From positions 1 through 59,935 of the forward strand of contig JAIXQA010000067.1 of NCBI GenBank assembly GCA_027485915.1: DNA of 59,935 nt. Direction: 5' to 3'. Positions within the stretch are counted from its first letter, which is position 1, and each line of letters opens with the position of its first letter. The DNA comes from Alphaproteobacteria bacterium. GTDB lineage: Bacteria > Pseudomonadota > Alphaproteobacteria > Caulobacterales > Aquidulcibacteraceae. Below are positions 7,741 through 16,550 of this stretch, piece after piece. The position numbers and the translations under genes are program-made. The notes below the pieces were generated by a model. It was given only the letters and a program-made list of their open reading frames with translations, did no database searches and was not told where the DNA came from.

Positions 7741-10098
7741 CTAGAACCGTGTTGAAGCCCGCATACGCATCAAAGTTTGGGCGGGCGCATCGGCAATATG
7801 GTTGGGCTGATAAATGTGGCTCAGCTCCACACCCAGCCAGGCTGGTGTCCCTGCAGCGCTTCCTAGCAACCAGTCGCGGCTGGCCGTTAGACGAAGTTCA
7901 CGCCCAGAGGGTGTCACCTCAAAGCTGCGTTCAGACCATGTATGGGCACTGCCCCAAGTGAGATAGGGGTCAGCGAGGCGATAGCGGAGACTGCCTTGTT
8001 CAACTCGTAAAGGCTGTTCCAAGCCTAAGCGCCACCAGCCATTTGACAGGTTTTGGGTATAAACCAAGGATGCAGCGCTCGCATAAATGGGTGTTCCAGA
8101 GGCAAAACCCTTGTTGCCCGAAATGTCGGCCATACGTGCGCCCTGCAGGCGCGCTGTCAAATTAGCCCTATCGTTAAGCGCCCAGTCAAATTGAAGGCCC
8201 ACGAGGCGACTTTGCGCCCGGGTGCTATCGATTTGATTGCCCTGAACCAACAAAGCGCGATCACTCCAGCGGGAACCCAAGAAGCTACCCTGTTCAGCAA
8301 GGCTTCCCACTTCTAGCACACTGGTAAGGCGTGGGGTTTGATGCGCCAATTGGACAAGAGAGCCATTCTGACGTGTTTCTGCCAAGTTCCGTACTTGGGT
8401 TGCTCCACCTGCCGCGTTGAAAGCATGAAAACTAAATGCATTCTTGGAAAAGATCAGACCTTGGAACGATTGAAATTGAGCCAAACCCAATAAGCCAAAT
8501 TGCGTACCACCGCCCGAGGCATCCCCGGCCAAGCCATAAGGCCGGGTTGAAGCATCGGAGCCTGCCTGTGCGAATGAGAGCGCAAGTGTGCCGCCCCAAG
8601 GGGCGCTCGAAACAGGCAACAAAGCCCGAATAATTGGGGTTTGTGTAAGGGTGCGGTCATCCTGCACGCCCCAGGCTGCACTCGCGGGGCTGGGACGGCT
8701 AAAGCTCAACAGGCTATCCCCAATTTGGGCAGCTTGCTGGGGCTCGGTTGCATAGGTGTCTGCGGTAAAGCCCAAATTCGATTGCGGACGCAAACGGAAG
8801 CCGAGCGAGACATTGAATGGGCGCTGATACTCGTCGAGTACGGCTGTTGAGAGGCCGTCTTGCATGAAAGCATCGCCAAAGGCATGTCCTGCTTCGCCGT
8901 CAAACAAGTCAACGCGTACAGCCTCACCGCTCGAACTGGTCGCCGTCGTTGCTCCTACGGGCGAGAAAGCCCGCTCCAGATCGATAATGCCACGCCCAAA
9001 GGTGTCATCTGTGCCGGCTGTGCCGAGATCGCGGGCAGTCCGATATAGGATATCTACCGCTTGGCTGCCAGTCAGATTGGGGAAGGCTTGGAACAAAAGC
9101 GCCAAAGACCCGCTAATATGAGGTGCCGAAAAAGAGGTGCCTGACAAGCGCCAGCACGAAGTTGTGTCACAATCTGCAACAATATCGGTTCCTGGTGCCA
9201 CCAGAAAATTGGTGCGCGCAACGCCCGCCTTCGCGCTGAACGTGGAAAGAGCTTCCGCCGTATCGGTCGAGCCTGCTGCAATGATCAGACCGCGGTAACG
9301 AGGGTCAATCGACAGTTGTGCTGGGAATTCGGGGTCTGCAGTGCCGTCATTACCTGCAGATGCAACGATCACAATACCAGCATTGGTGGCGCGCAAGAGG
9401 GCTGCAGCCAAGGTTGGGCCTGTGGAGGTCGTTCCGCCCAAGGAAAGATTGATCACCCGCACACCATCGGCAATGGCGGCATCCACGCCACGCGCGATAT
9501 TGGGTTCCGGCAGTTTACAGCCCTTATCCGTGCCCACTTCTTCGCATGTGCCTTCACGGTCAGCACGATAGCTGATGATGGTGGACTTGAATGCAACCCC
9601 AACGGTGCCGGACCCATTGAACTCATGTGCGATTACCCCTGAAACACGGGTACCATGGCGCTCTTCGGCCCCAATTGCCTGATTAGGGCGACCAATTTCC
9701 ATGTCGCGCGACAAAGGCGAGATGTTATTCTTTAGATCGATCTGATCGAGATCAATGCCCGTGTCGACGACACCGACACGGACCCCTGCGCCAGTGGCAC
9801 CATATTCCCAAGCCTTCACCGTTTTGATGCCGGCCAATCCCCAGCTGCGCGTGTATTCCCGGGATAAAGCTGAAGGATAGTCAACACCAGCTACTAATGC
9901 TGGGGGCGGGGGCGGAGGTGGTGGCGGTGGCGGTGGCGGGGGCGGGGGGGGCGGAGGTGGCGGGGGGGGCGGAGGTGGCGGTAATGGCGATGGCTGGACA
10001 ACGGTACCGCCGCCGCCACCACCACCGCCTGCACAAGCAGTCAGCAGCAGACAATGACTTGCAGCAACCAGCAAAAACAGGACACGAAAGGTCATCAC
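7741..10098 (-). CDS. S8 subtilisin-like serine protease lipoprotein with polyproline linker and beta-barrel-like C-terminus
   Basis: The 785-residue precursor has a lipoprotein signal (LLTAC, lipidated Cys22), eight glycines (24-31), then 27 consecutive prolines (40-66). An S8 peptidase domain follows with Asp112 (GVVDTGID), His148 (ERHGTRVSG) and the serine in LSGTSFSAPH near residue 320. After about residue 390 the chain is beta-rich with alternating hydrophobic residues and ends in Phe, as outer-membrane barrels do. It is therefore probably an autotransporter-type surface protease, although a lipid anchor before the passenger is unusual. GTG 10098 and ATG 10095 both sit behind AGGAGG. The substrate is unknown. 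Confidence 0.85.
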   Translation of the reverse strand: MMTFRVLFLLVAASHCLLLTACAGGGGGGGGTVVQPSPLPPPPPPPPPPPPPPPPPPPPPPPPPPPALVAGVDYPSALSREYTRSWGLAGIKTVKAWEYGATGAGVRVGVVDTGIDLDQIDLKNNISPLSRDMEIGRPNQAIGAEERHGTRVSGVIAHEFNGSGTVGVAFKSTIISYRADREGTCEEVGTDKGCKLPEPNIARGVDAAIADGVRVINLSLGGTTSTGPTLAAALLRATNAGIVIVASAGNDGTADPEFPAQLSIDPRYRGLIIAAGSTDTAEALSTFSAKAGVARTNFLVAPGTDIVADCDTTSCWRLSGTSFSAPHISGSLALLFQAFPNLTGSQAVDILYRTARDLGTAGTDDTFGRGIIDLERAFSPVGATTATSSSGEAVRVDLFDGEAGHAFGDAFMQDGLSTAVLDEYQRPFNVSLGFRLRPQSNLGFTADTYATEPQQAAQIGDSLLSFSRPSPASAAWGVQDDRTLTQTPIIRALLPVSSAPWGGTLALSFAQAGSDASTRPYGLAGDASGGGTQFGLLGLAQFQSFQGLIFSKNAFSFHAFNAAGGATQVRNLAETRQNGSLVQLAHQTPRLTSVLEVGSLAEQGSFLGSRWSDRALLVQGNQIDSTRAQSRLVGLQFDWALNDRANLTARLQGARMADISGNKGFASGTPIYASAASLVYTQNLSNGWWRLGLEQPLRVEQGSLRYRLADPYLTWGSAHTWSERSFEVTPSGRELRLTASRDWLLGSAAGTPAWLGVELSHIYQPNHIADAPAQTLMRMRASTRF
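9901..9981 (-). repeat. 27-codon proline tract with two G8 runs
   Basis: Eighty-one bases encode 27 uninterrupted prolines of the S8 protease using all four CCN codons. On the plus strand the tract is almost pure G/GGC/GGT repeats and includes two runs of eight G. Such tracts can slip during replication and change the reading frame or linker length. Confidence 0.85.
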
Positions 10099-10161
10099 TT
10101 TGGGCCTCCTGCCCGGTGTACTTAGAGTGACGCTATCGGAATTCTATTTCGGGACCGTAAA

Positions 10162-12009
10162 TCAAGCCGCTGACAAGAGCGTGAGAATAGATTGGCCATA
10201 TCGGCGGGCTTTGGCTTCACCTATCCCTGAAATCGTCATCAAGGCTGATGATGTCATGGGGCGGACAAGAGCCACCTGCCGCAATACGGAATCGTGGAAC
10301 ACCACATAGGGCGGAATGCCAGCAGCACGCGCAGTGTCTAATCGCCAATTTCGTAAGGTTCGATACAAGGTTAATGTCTCAGGATCGAGATCATCATCCA
10401 AAGCCAGTTTTGCAACCGCACGCTTTGTTCCACCCGCTTGGACGGGGTCTTCACGCGTAAAGACAGGCATCTCACCCTTGAGAACTGAACGCGCGAGGTC
10501 TGGACATGCGATTGTCAGAATGGGGAAGCCATCGCGGTTTTGCTCCGCCAGAATACCATCGAACAAAAGCTGGTCTAGCACGCGACGCCACGCAATTTTA
10601 TTCAGGCCCTTGCCAATGCCAAAGGTCGAGCGCTCTGCAAAGCGGGTCTCCAAGACACCGTTGGGTTCGGCCCCGATCAAATGAGAAATGATGCGCCCCC
10701 GTCCAAAGCTCTCTTCACAACGGATAACGGCGGATAGGGCCATTTTCGCCCATTGGCTTGAATCATGGCCGATATTTGGATGTGTACAGACATCGCACTG
10801 CCCACAATCCTGAACATCGGTTTCGCCGAAATAGCGCCGTACCCCGCCCCGCCGGCAGGCAAGGCCATCGAGGAATCCATAAAGCTGATTGAGCTTCGAG
10901 CGCTGCACTTGCTTAACTTCGTCGGGTGCAGGCGAGCCATCTATCCGCTCAGCCATGAAACGGCGGTCCGAAAAGCCGTAAAACGCAATGCCTTCTGCGG
11001 TTAGGCCGTCACGACCTGCGCGCCCGACTTCTTGCCAATAGGCCTCAATGCTTTTCGGTGGATCGGCATGAATCACATAACGTACATCCGGCTTATCAAT
11101 TCCCATACCAAAGGCAATGGTCGCCACCATTACTACCCCATCCTCTTCTTGAAAGCGGCGCAAATGCTCCGCCTTTTGATCCGGCGACATTTGGGCATGA
11201 TAGGCCAGTGCATGGACACCCTTGTCGCGCAGACTTGCAGCAAGCTCTTCGGTCTCCTTGCGCGCTGTTACATAAATAATGCCACAGAGACCTTGGCGCG
11301 CCAGCACGAGTTCCAATATTTTGGCGGCTGTGCGGCTATCCTTGCGCCGCGTAGACAGGACTAGGTTGGGGCGATCAAAGCTCGCCACAAACTCCGGAGC
11401 GTGTGTCAAGTGCAGTTGGCGTCGTATGTCTTCGCGTGTGCGCACATCCGCTGTCGCAGTTACCGCCAAGCGCGGCACACCGGGGAATGCTTCTTGTAAG
11501 GCACCTAAGCGACGATAATCAGGTCTGAAATCATGGCCCCATTGACTGACACAGTGGGCTTCATCGACCGCGATCAGAGAAATCGGATAGCGGCTCAAAC
11601 GCTCAATCAGTGCCCCGGAAGAAAGTCCCTCTGGCGACACATATAGGATATCAAGATGGTCTGCTTCGAGGGCAGAGAATACCGCCTGCTTGTCTTCCCA
11701 AGCCATGCTGGAATCTAGCCGCGCGGCACGAACGCCCGCAGCGCGCAAAGCTTCCACTTGGTCGGTCATCAGCGCAATGAGAGGCGAGACAACAATGCCT
11801 ACGCCCGGTCGCAACAAAGCGGGGATTTGATAGCACATGCTTTTGCCGCCGCCCGTGGGCAGCACCGCTAGAGCGTCGCCACCAGCCAAGACGTGCGCCA
11901 CCACATCTGCTTGCAGCCCACGAAACGCACTATGGCCGAAAACACGATGCAGCGTGGCCTGCGCATCTTCTAGGGTCGGTTCAAGAGGGGGGAGCACTTC
12001 AGCCAGCAT
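10162..12009 (-). CDS. recQ: ATP-dependent DNA helicase RecQ
   Basis: A 615-residue, full-length RecQ. Walker A is at 51-57 (PTGGGKS) and the DEAH box at 149-152, followed by the RecQ-specific [13 protein letters not shown] loop. Motif VI is in [11 protein letters not shown] zinc-binding RQC segment follows with cysteines in ACRRGG and DCGQCDVC, and an HRDC domain occupies the last 75 or so residues. RecQ unwinds DNA 3' to 5' in recombination and replication-fork repair. It is separated from the protease start by 63 bases, so the protease gene could be co-transcribed downstream of recQ. The EF-hand gene lies 32 bases upstream on the same strand. Confidence 0.95.
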   Translation of the reverse strand: MLAEVLPPLEPTLEDAQATLHRVFGHSAFRGLQADVVAHVLAGGDALAVLPTGGGKSMCYQIPALLRPGVGIVVSPLIALMTDQVEALRAAGVRAARLDSSMAWEDKQAVFSALEADHLDILYVSPEGLSSGALIERLSRYPISLIAVDEAHCVSQWGHDFRPDYRRLGALQEAFPGVPRLAVTATADVRTREDIRRQLHLTHAPEFVASFDRPNLVLSTRRKDSRTAAKILELVLARQGLCGIIYVTARKETEELAASLRDKGVHALAYHAQMSPDQKAEHLRRFQEEDGVVMVATIAFGMGIDKPDVRYVIHADPPKSIEAYWQEVGRAGRDGLTAEGIAFYGFSDRRFMAERIDGSPAPDEVKQVQRSKLNQLYGFLDGLACRRGGVRRYFGETDVQDCGQCDVCTHPNIGHDSSQWAKMALSAVIRCEESFGRGRIISHLIGAEPNGVLETRFAERSTFGIGKGLNKIAWRRVLDQLLFDGILAEQNRDGFPILTIACPDLARSVLKGEMPVFTREDPVQAGGTKRAVAKLALDDDLDPETLTLYRTLRNWRLDTARAAGIPPYVVFHDSVLRQVALVRPMTSSALMTISGIGEAKARRYGQSILTLLSAA

Positions 12010-12041
12010 ACCCCTTTCATGGGGCGCTTCGGGCGGGCACG

Positions 12042-12500
12042 CTAGCGCTTGGCACTGCGGGCGGCATCTTCTACCAACCGGCTTTGAATGGTCTGCTTTG
12101 CCTGCTCGATGTCCGCGCGGGAGGCGGTGACTTGAAGCGGGAATTGCCCTTCGGTTGCATTACACGTGATGAATGTTCCGTCTTGGAGATCAAACCGGCC
12201 AATGCGAAACTCCAGCCATCTCATCTGGACGCCTTTATCATCAATACCACCCTTGTCTTCATAGGTGGCCATGTCGCCGGAGGTACGGAATTCTTGCCGA
12301 TCAATGTTACTGTCGCCATTACGGTCTAAAGTGGCAAAAATTTCACGATCGCAGGGCACCTGCAGCTCGGCCTTAATCAGCTGGCCGTCTTTGTCCGCAT
12401 CCAGCTTTGCAAAGACATCTGGCGATGAAGCCAGCGCGGCCACCCCGATCAGTGAGAAAGCAAGGCCAATGGCAATGGGCTTAAATTGCATCAAGGGCAT
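12042..12500 (-). CDS. EF-hand domain protein, secreted
   Basis: A 152-residue protein with a signal peptide (about 1-22, ending VAALASS). Two EF-hand loops are visible: [12 protein letters not shown] and [12 protein letters not shown], both with acidic residues at the calcium-coordinating positions. The C-terminal half is unassigned. The start at 12500 has AGGAG nine bases upstream; a longer frame to 12554 lacks one. It is probably a periplasmic calcium-binding protein of unknown function. Confidence 0.8.
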   Translation of the reverse strand: MPLMQFKPIAIGLAFSLIGVAALASSPDVFAKLDADKDGQLIKAELQVPCDREIFATLDRNGDSNIDRQEFRTSGDMATYEDKGGIDDKGVQMRWLEFRIGRFDLQDGTFITCNATEGQFPLQVTASRADIEQAKQTIQSRLVEDAARSAKR

Positions 12501-12578
12501 CCGCACACTCCTATAAAAAGTGATATGAGCCTCCCCTGATTTGGTCACCTTCACAAGGCTATCAACCTTGGGTCTTGC

Positions 12579-13757
12579 CTAGCGGCTCAACTCACGCATG
12601 GCACGGTCCAGACCTTGGATCGTCATGGGGAACATGCGCTCGCGCCCGATTACATCACGGATCAAGTTCACAGACGGGGTATGATCCCAATGCCGCTCGG
12701 GAACAGGATTGATCCAGATGAGATGGGGATAGACATCCGACACGCGCTTCAGCCAAGCTGCACCTGGCTCTTCATTCCAATGCTCAACGCTGCCACCCGG
12801 ATAGGTGATTTCATAGGGGCTCATGGTCGCATCACCGACAAAGACGACTTTATAGTCCGCTGGAAACTTATGGAGCACGTCCCAAGTCGGCAATTTCTCC
12901 GCATTGCGGCGGCGATTGTCCTTCCAAACTTCCTCATAGACGCAATTATGGAAGTAAAAATATTCCATATGCTTGAATTCCGTGCGTGCAGCAGAAAATA
13001 GCTCTTCACATACTTTGATATGGGCATCCATCGAACCACCAATGTCAAAGAAGATGAGCACTTTGACGGTATTGCGGCGTTCTGGACGCATCACAACGTC
13101 CAGATAGCCATTCTTCGCGGTGGTATCGATTGTGCCTTTTAGGTCAAGTTCAGACGGTGCGCCATCGCGGGCCCAACGACGTAGGCGGCGGAGCGCGACT
13201 TTGATGTTGCGGGTGCCAAGCTCAACCTGATCATCGAGATTTTTATACTCGCGCTTGTCCCAAACCTTGACCGCGCGACCGTGACGGCCTTCCTTTTGGC
13301 CGATCCGCACACCTTCGGGATTATAGCCATTGGCCCCAAAGGGTGAGGTGCCGCCTGTCCCGATCCACTTGTTGCCGCCTTCATGACGCTCTTTCTGCTC
13401 TTCGAGCCGCTTTTGCAGCGTCTCCATCAGCTTTTCCCAGCCGCCCAGGCTCTCAATCTCAGCTTTTTCTTCCTCTGTGAGATATTTCTCAGTCAAGGCG
13501 CGCAACCAATCTTCAGGGATCGCCGCCGCTAGGGCATCGCTGGTCTTTTCCAGGCCTTTGAAGACATGGCCAAAGACGCGGTCAAACTTGTCGAGATTAC
13601 GCTCATCCTTCACCAACGCCGAACGCGACAAATAGTAGAATTCAGTGATGTCGCTCTCAATGACTTCCTTATCCATCGCTTCCATCAGAAGCAGATATTC
13701 CTTCAGGCTGATTGGAACCTTGGCATCGCGAAGTTCAGAGAAGAAACGTTGGAACAT
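12579..13757 (-). CDS. CoxE-type VWA domain protein (MoxR partner)
   Basis: The 392-residue protein has an N-terminal helical region (about 1-130), then a basic linker. A von Willebrand factor A domain follows, whose MIDAS motif is seen as FFDIGGSMD (DxGxS). It matches alphaproteobacterial CoxE/VWA proteins that work with a MoxR AAA+ ATPase, usually as metal- or cofactor-insertion chaperones. The expected MoxR gene is on the same strand but 2.8 kb upstream (16551-17399), with the sulfur module between. The precise client is unknown. Confidence 0.88.
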   Translation of the reverse strand: MFQRFFSELRDAKVPISLKEYLLLMEAMDKEVIESDITEFYYLSRSALVKDERNLDKFDRVFGHVFKGLEKTSDALAAAIPEDWLRALTEKYLTEEEKAEIESLGGWEKLMETLQKRLEEQKERHEGGNKWIGTGGTSPFGANGYNPEGVRIGQKEGRHGRAVKVWDKREYKNLDDQVELGTRNIKVALRRLRRWARDGAPSELDLKGTIDTTAKNGYLDVVMRPERRNTVKVLIFFDIGGSMDAHIKVCEELFSAARTEFKHMEYFYFHNCVYEEVWKDNRRRNAEKLPTWDVLHKFPADYKVVFVGDATMSPYEITYPGGSVEHWNEEPGAAWLKRVSDVYPHLIWINPVPERHWDHTPSVNLIRDVIGRERMFPMTIQGLDRAMRELSR

Positions 13758-13877
13758 GGGTGTGTGACCTGAGACATTTGTGATTTGTCACAGACTTTAG
13801 AGAAGCCGACGCACTTGTCGAGTGCCCTGCGCTTACAATTAACGCGCAACTCTAAACCGCAGGGACAAAATCGAGCC

Positions 13878-14750
13878 TCAGACGGGAATTGTCCCCGAAA
13901 CCGGGATCTTCAGATAGCGCTTTCCATCTTCATCAGCTGGGGGAAAATAACCAGCTCGCATGTTGACTTGCACGGAGGGCAATAGAAGCACGGGTGGTGC
14001 TAAGCCTTTGTCGCGGGTTTGCCGCATGGCAACAAAGTCAGCTTCAGACACGCCATCATGGATGTGAATATTGTGGGCCCGCTGCGTGGCAACATCGCTT
14101 TCCCAAGCATAATGCTCTCGGCCAGCGGCTTTATAATCGTGGCACATCCAGAGCTTGGTCTCAGGCGGCAAAGCGAAGATTTTCTGGATAGAGCGATACA
14201 AAGCAGCCGCATCGCCGCCGGGGAAATCGCACCGCGCCGTGCCGTAATCCGGCATAAACAAAGTATCACCCACAAAGACATTAGAACCGATCTCATAGGC
14301 AACACAGGCAGGCGTGTGGCCGGGCATATGGATGACTTTGATCTCTTGGCTGCCAAACTGCAGGATTTGACCATCGGTTGCCAGAATGTCGAACTCCGCC
14401 CCATTCAGACTTAGGTCGTCAGCATGAAACACCGGGCCAAAAGTGCGTTGGATTTTGTCGATGCCGCTCCCGATGACGATTTTTGCGCCAGTCTGGGCCT
14501 TTAAAAACGGGGCGGAGCTTAAATGATCAGCATGAACATGGGTTTCCAGAATATAGTCGATCTGGGCCCCCTGCTCTGCAGCAGCGTCAAGAACGGCCTG
14601 TGCCGACCGGGTCGAAAGAGAGCCGCCGCGATGATCATAGTCTAAAACCGGGTCGATGATGACTGCACGCGACGCCGCGAGATCAATAACCAGATAGGTG
14701 ATGGTGAACGTGGCTTCGTCGAAAAAGGCGGTGATACGAGGCTCTGACAT
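13878..14750 (-). CDS. blh: MBL-fold sulfur dioxygenase-like hydrolase (Blh type)
   Basis: A 290-residue metallo-beta-lactamase-fold enzyme with the metal motif ETHVHADHLS, further ligands in HMPGHTPACV (His) and VGDTLFMPDYG (Asp), and a late His in MCHDYKA. It resembles the ETHE1/Blh group, single-iron persulfide dioxygenases that oxidise glutathione persulfide to sulfite. It is divergent from the BigR-like regulator and shares its operator region. GGAG lies upstream of the ATG. Neighbouring rhodanese and TauE genes complete a sulfide-detoxification set. The specific substrate is inferred from context. Confidence 0.85.
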   Translation of the reverse strand: MSEPRITAFFDEATFTITYLVIDLAASRAVIIDPVLDYDHRGGSLSTRSAQAVLDAAAEQGAQIDYILETHVHADHLSSAPFLKAQTGAKIVIGSGIDKIQRTFGPVFHADDLSLNGAEFDILATDGQILQFGSQEIKVIHMPGHTPACVAYEIGSNVFVGDTLFMPDYGTARCDFPGGDAAALYRSIQKIFALPPETKLWMCHDYKAAGREHYAWESDVATQRAHNIHIHDGVSEADFVAMRQTRDKGLAPPVLLLPSVQVNMRAGYFPPADEDGKRYLKIPVSGTIPV

Positions 14751-14781
14751 GGCGCTTTCTCCATTGTGCTGGATGATACGC

Positions 14782-14821
14782 TTGACTATATATTAGATTA
14801 TGCTAATTTAGCAAGTGCTAA
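14782..14821. promoter_or_regulatory. Overlapping divergent promoters with BigR-type operator
   Basis: Toward bigR: TTGACT (14782-14787) and TAATTT (14804-14809), 16-base spacer. Toward blh on the minus strand: TTGCTA (complement of 14809-14814) and TATATA (14787-14792), also 16 bases apart. Two AT-rich dyads cover both: ATTAG-N6-CTAAT (14792-14807) and TTAGCAAGTGCTAA (14808-14821, six-base perfect arms). A regulator bound here would block both promoters. The operator identity is inference from position and symmetry. Confidence 0.7.
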
Positions 14822-14838
14822 TTTATGGAGCTAGTCAG

Positions 14839-15171
14839 ATGCCCCCGAGTTTAGAGCTTGAAAGTGCCGCCCGCGACATGGCCGCCCGCGCTGGTGGCGT
14901 GGCAAAGCTTTTGAAGGCCATTGGTAATGAACGACGTCTGCTGGTGTTGTGCCAGTTGGTTGAAATGGGCGAAGCCAGTGCGGGAACTTTAGGCACGGCG
15001 ATTGGCCTCAGCCAATCCGCGATGAGCCAACATCTCGCCGTCATGCGCGAAGAAGGTCTGTTGTCGACCCGGCGGGAAGGCACGACGATCTTTTATACAA
15101 TTGCTGAACCCAAGCTCACAGAACTGATGGATACCCTTCACCGTCTCTATTGCGGCCCGAGCGCTGCGTAA
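14839..15171 (+). CDS. bigR: ArsR-family persulfide-responsive repressor (BigR/SqrR-like)
   Basis: The 110-residue winged-helix protein has its recognition helix in GLSQSAMSQHLAVMREEGL and the wing in STRREGTTIFY. Two cysteines are present, Cys38 (VLCQLVE) and Cys105 (RLYCGP), 67 residues apart. In BigR and SqrR a cysteine pair about 66 apart forms a disulfide or tetrasulfide in response to reactive sulfur and releases DNA. The ATG at 14839 has GGAG eight bases upstream; a GTG at 14815 lies inside the operator and is unlikely. It heads the operon with the rhodanese and TauE genes. Confidence 0.88.
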   Translation: MPPSLELESAARDMAARAGGVAKLLKAIGNERRLLVLCQLVEMGEASAGTLGTAIGLSQSAMSQHLAVMREEGLLSTRREGTTIFYTIAEPKLTELMDTLHRLYCGPSAA

Positions 15172-15197
15172 CCCCTTCCAAAATTTAGGAGAAAAAC

Positions 15198-15737
15198 ATG
15201 ACCCTCAAAACCATTTCAATTGAAGAAGCAAAGCGCATGATCGCCGATGGCGCGCGTCTGGTAGATGTCCGCGAGGCTGATGAAGCCGCCCGCGAGCGTA
15301 TAGGCTTGGCCCAAAACGTCCCGTTGTCAGGTCTAGGTGATACCCTGCCCCTCAGCGGTGACAAGGCGATCATCTTTCACTGTAAGGCTGGTAATCGCAC
15401 CTCTGCGAACGCGAGCCGCCTCGCCTCAGTCTCCACCTGCGAGGCCTATGCCCTAGAAGGCGGCATTGAAGCCTGGAAAGCGGCAGGCCTGCCCGTCATC
15501 CAAGACCACAAACAACCGATTGAGATCATGCGTCAGGTTCAAATTACGGCCGGTAGTTTGGTGCTGCTTGGCGTCATTCTAGGCACGTGGGTTCATCCTG
15601 GCTTTTATGGCCTCTCCGCCTTCATCGGCGCAGGCCTAACCTTTGCCGGCACGACAGGCTGGTGCGGCATGGCCAAAGTCTTAGCGCTTCTCCCTTGGAA
15701 CCGGCCTCAGACAGCCATGTCCTTGAAGGCCAGTTAA
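15198..15737 (+). CDS. Rhodanese domain protein with C-terminal membrane hairpin (YgaP-like)
   Basis: A 179-residue protein. Residues 1-105 or so form a rhodanese domain with catalytic Cys in FHCKAGNRTS. The C-terminal 70 residues hold two hydrophobic segments of the DUF2892 type (ITAGSLVLLGVILG and GLSAFIGAGLTFAG), as in E. coli YgaP. It probably transfers sulfane sulfur at the inner membrane. AGGAG is seven bases before the start. It is 26 bases after bigR and three bases before the TauE gene, so it is co-transcribed with them. Confidence 0.9.
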   Translation: MTLKTISIEEAKRMIADGARLVDVREADEAARERIGLAQNVPLSGLGDTLPLSGDKAIIFHCKAGNRTSANASRLASVSTCEAYALEGGIEAWKAAGLPVIQDHKQPIEIMRQVQITAGSLVLLGVILGTWVHPGFYGLSAFIGAGLTFAGTTGWCGMAKVLALLPWNRPQTAMSLKAS

Positions 15738-15740
15738 GCT

Positions 15741-16529
15741 ATGGACCCCGCCACAATCATCGCCGCCTTGGGGTCAGGCCTTCTGATTGGTTCCATTCTA
15801 GGCTTGATTGGCGGCGGCGGGTCCATCCTTGCAGTTCCCTTGCTGATCTATGTCATCGGCGTCGTTGATCCACATACGGCCATCGGAACCGGGGCGGTCT
15901 CTGTTGCCGCCAATGCCCTTTTGGGTCTTTGGGCCCATGGGCGTGCCCATAATGTGAAATGGCGCTGTGCATTCACCTTTGCTGCGGCCGGGGTTTTGGG
16001 TGCAACACTCGGTAGCTACTTGGGCCAAGCAATGGACGGCCAGAAGCTCCTCACCTTGTTTGGCTTTGTGATGATTGCGGTCGGCATTTTAGCGGCGCGC
16101 AAGCCTACGCACATGGACGCCCCCGATGTTCGTTTATCTCTAACCAGTGCGCCAGTCCTGCTGCCGCGCTTACTGGCGAGCGGAACGGGTGTTGGGCTTG
16201 CGTCTGGCTTCTTTGGAATTGGAGGCGGGTTTCTGATTGTGCCGGGCCTCGTATGGGCGACAAGCATGCCGATGAGCATTGCAATAGGCACTTCACTCGT
16301 GGGTGTCGCAGCTTTTGGTGCTGCAACCACCACCAGCTATGCGCTGTCCGGCCTTGTGAACTGGCCGGTGGCGGGTTTGATGATTGCTGGCGGCCTGCTG
16401 GGTAGTACGTTGGGCACTTGGGCCAGCCAGTCCTTAAGCCAGCACAAGCGTGCACTCGCCTTGGTCTTCGCGGCTATTGTGGTTCTCGTCGGTGCATGGA
16501 TTGTATGGACGGGGCTTGGCAAAATTTAA
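15741..16529 (+). CDS. TauE/SafE (TSUP) family sulfite exporter-like protein
   Basis: A 262-residue membrane protein with about eight helices and the two-fold repeat of the TSUP family. Glycine-rich loops appear in both halves: GLIGGGGSILAVPLL in the first and GFFGIGGGFLIVPGL in the second. In BigR regulons this protein is proposed to export sulfite or related anions made by the dioxygenase. Its start follows the rhodanese stop by three bases. The 3' end overlaps a hairpin likely to end the operon. Confidence 0.9.
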   Translation: MDPATIIAALGSGLLIGSILGLIGGGGSILAVPLLIYVIGVVDPHTAIGTGAVSVAANALLGLWAHGRAHNVKWRCAFTFAAAGVLGATLGSYLGQAMDGQKLLTLFGFVMIAVGILAARKPTHMDAPDVRLSLTSAPVLLPRLLASGTGVGLASGFFGIGGGFLIVPGLVWATSMPMSIAIGTSLVGVAAFGAATTTSYALSGLVNWPVAGLMIAGGLLGSTLGTWASQSLSQHKRALALVFAAIVVLVGAWIVWTGLGKI

Positions 16530-16542
16530 GCCTGCCCCGTCC
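16507..16542 (+). terminator. Hairpin at the end of the sulfur operon
   Basis: GGACGGGGC (16507-16515) pairs perfectly with GCCCCGTCC (16534-16542) around an 18-base loop that holds the TauE stop codon. It is followed by GTCAAATTTT, so the T-run is imperfect. The MoxR gene converges 9 bases beyond. Confidence 0.55.
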
Positions 16543-16550
16543 GTCAAATT

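Noticed and set aside
14815-14838. GTG start of bigR at 14815
   Set aside because: It lies inside the operator dyad and has no ribosome site; the ATG at 14839 has GGAG at good spacing.
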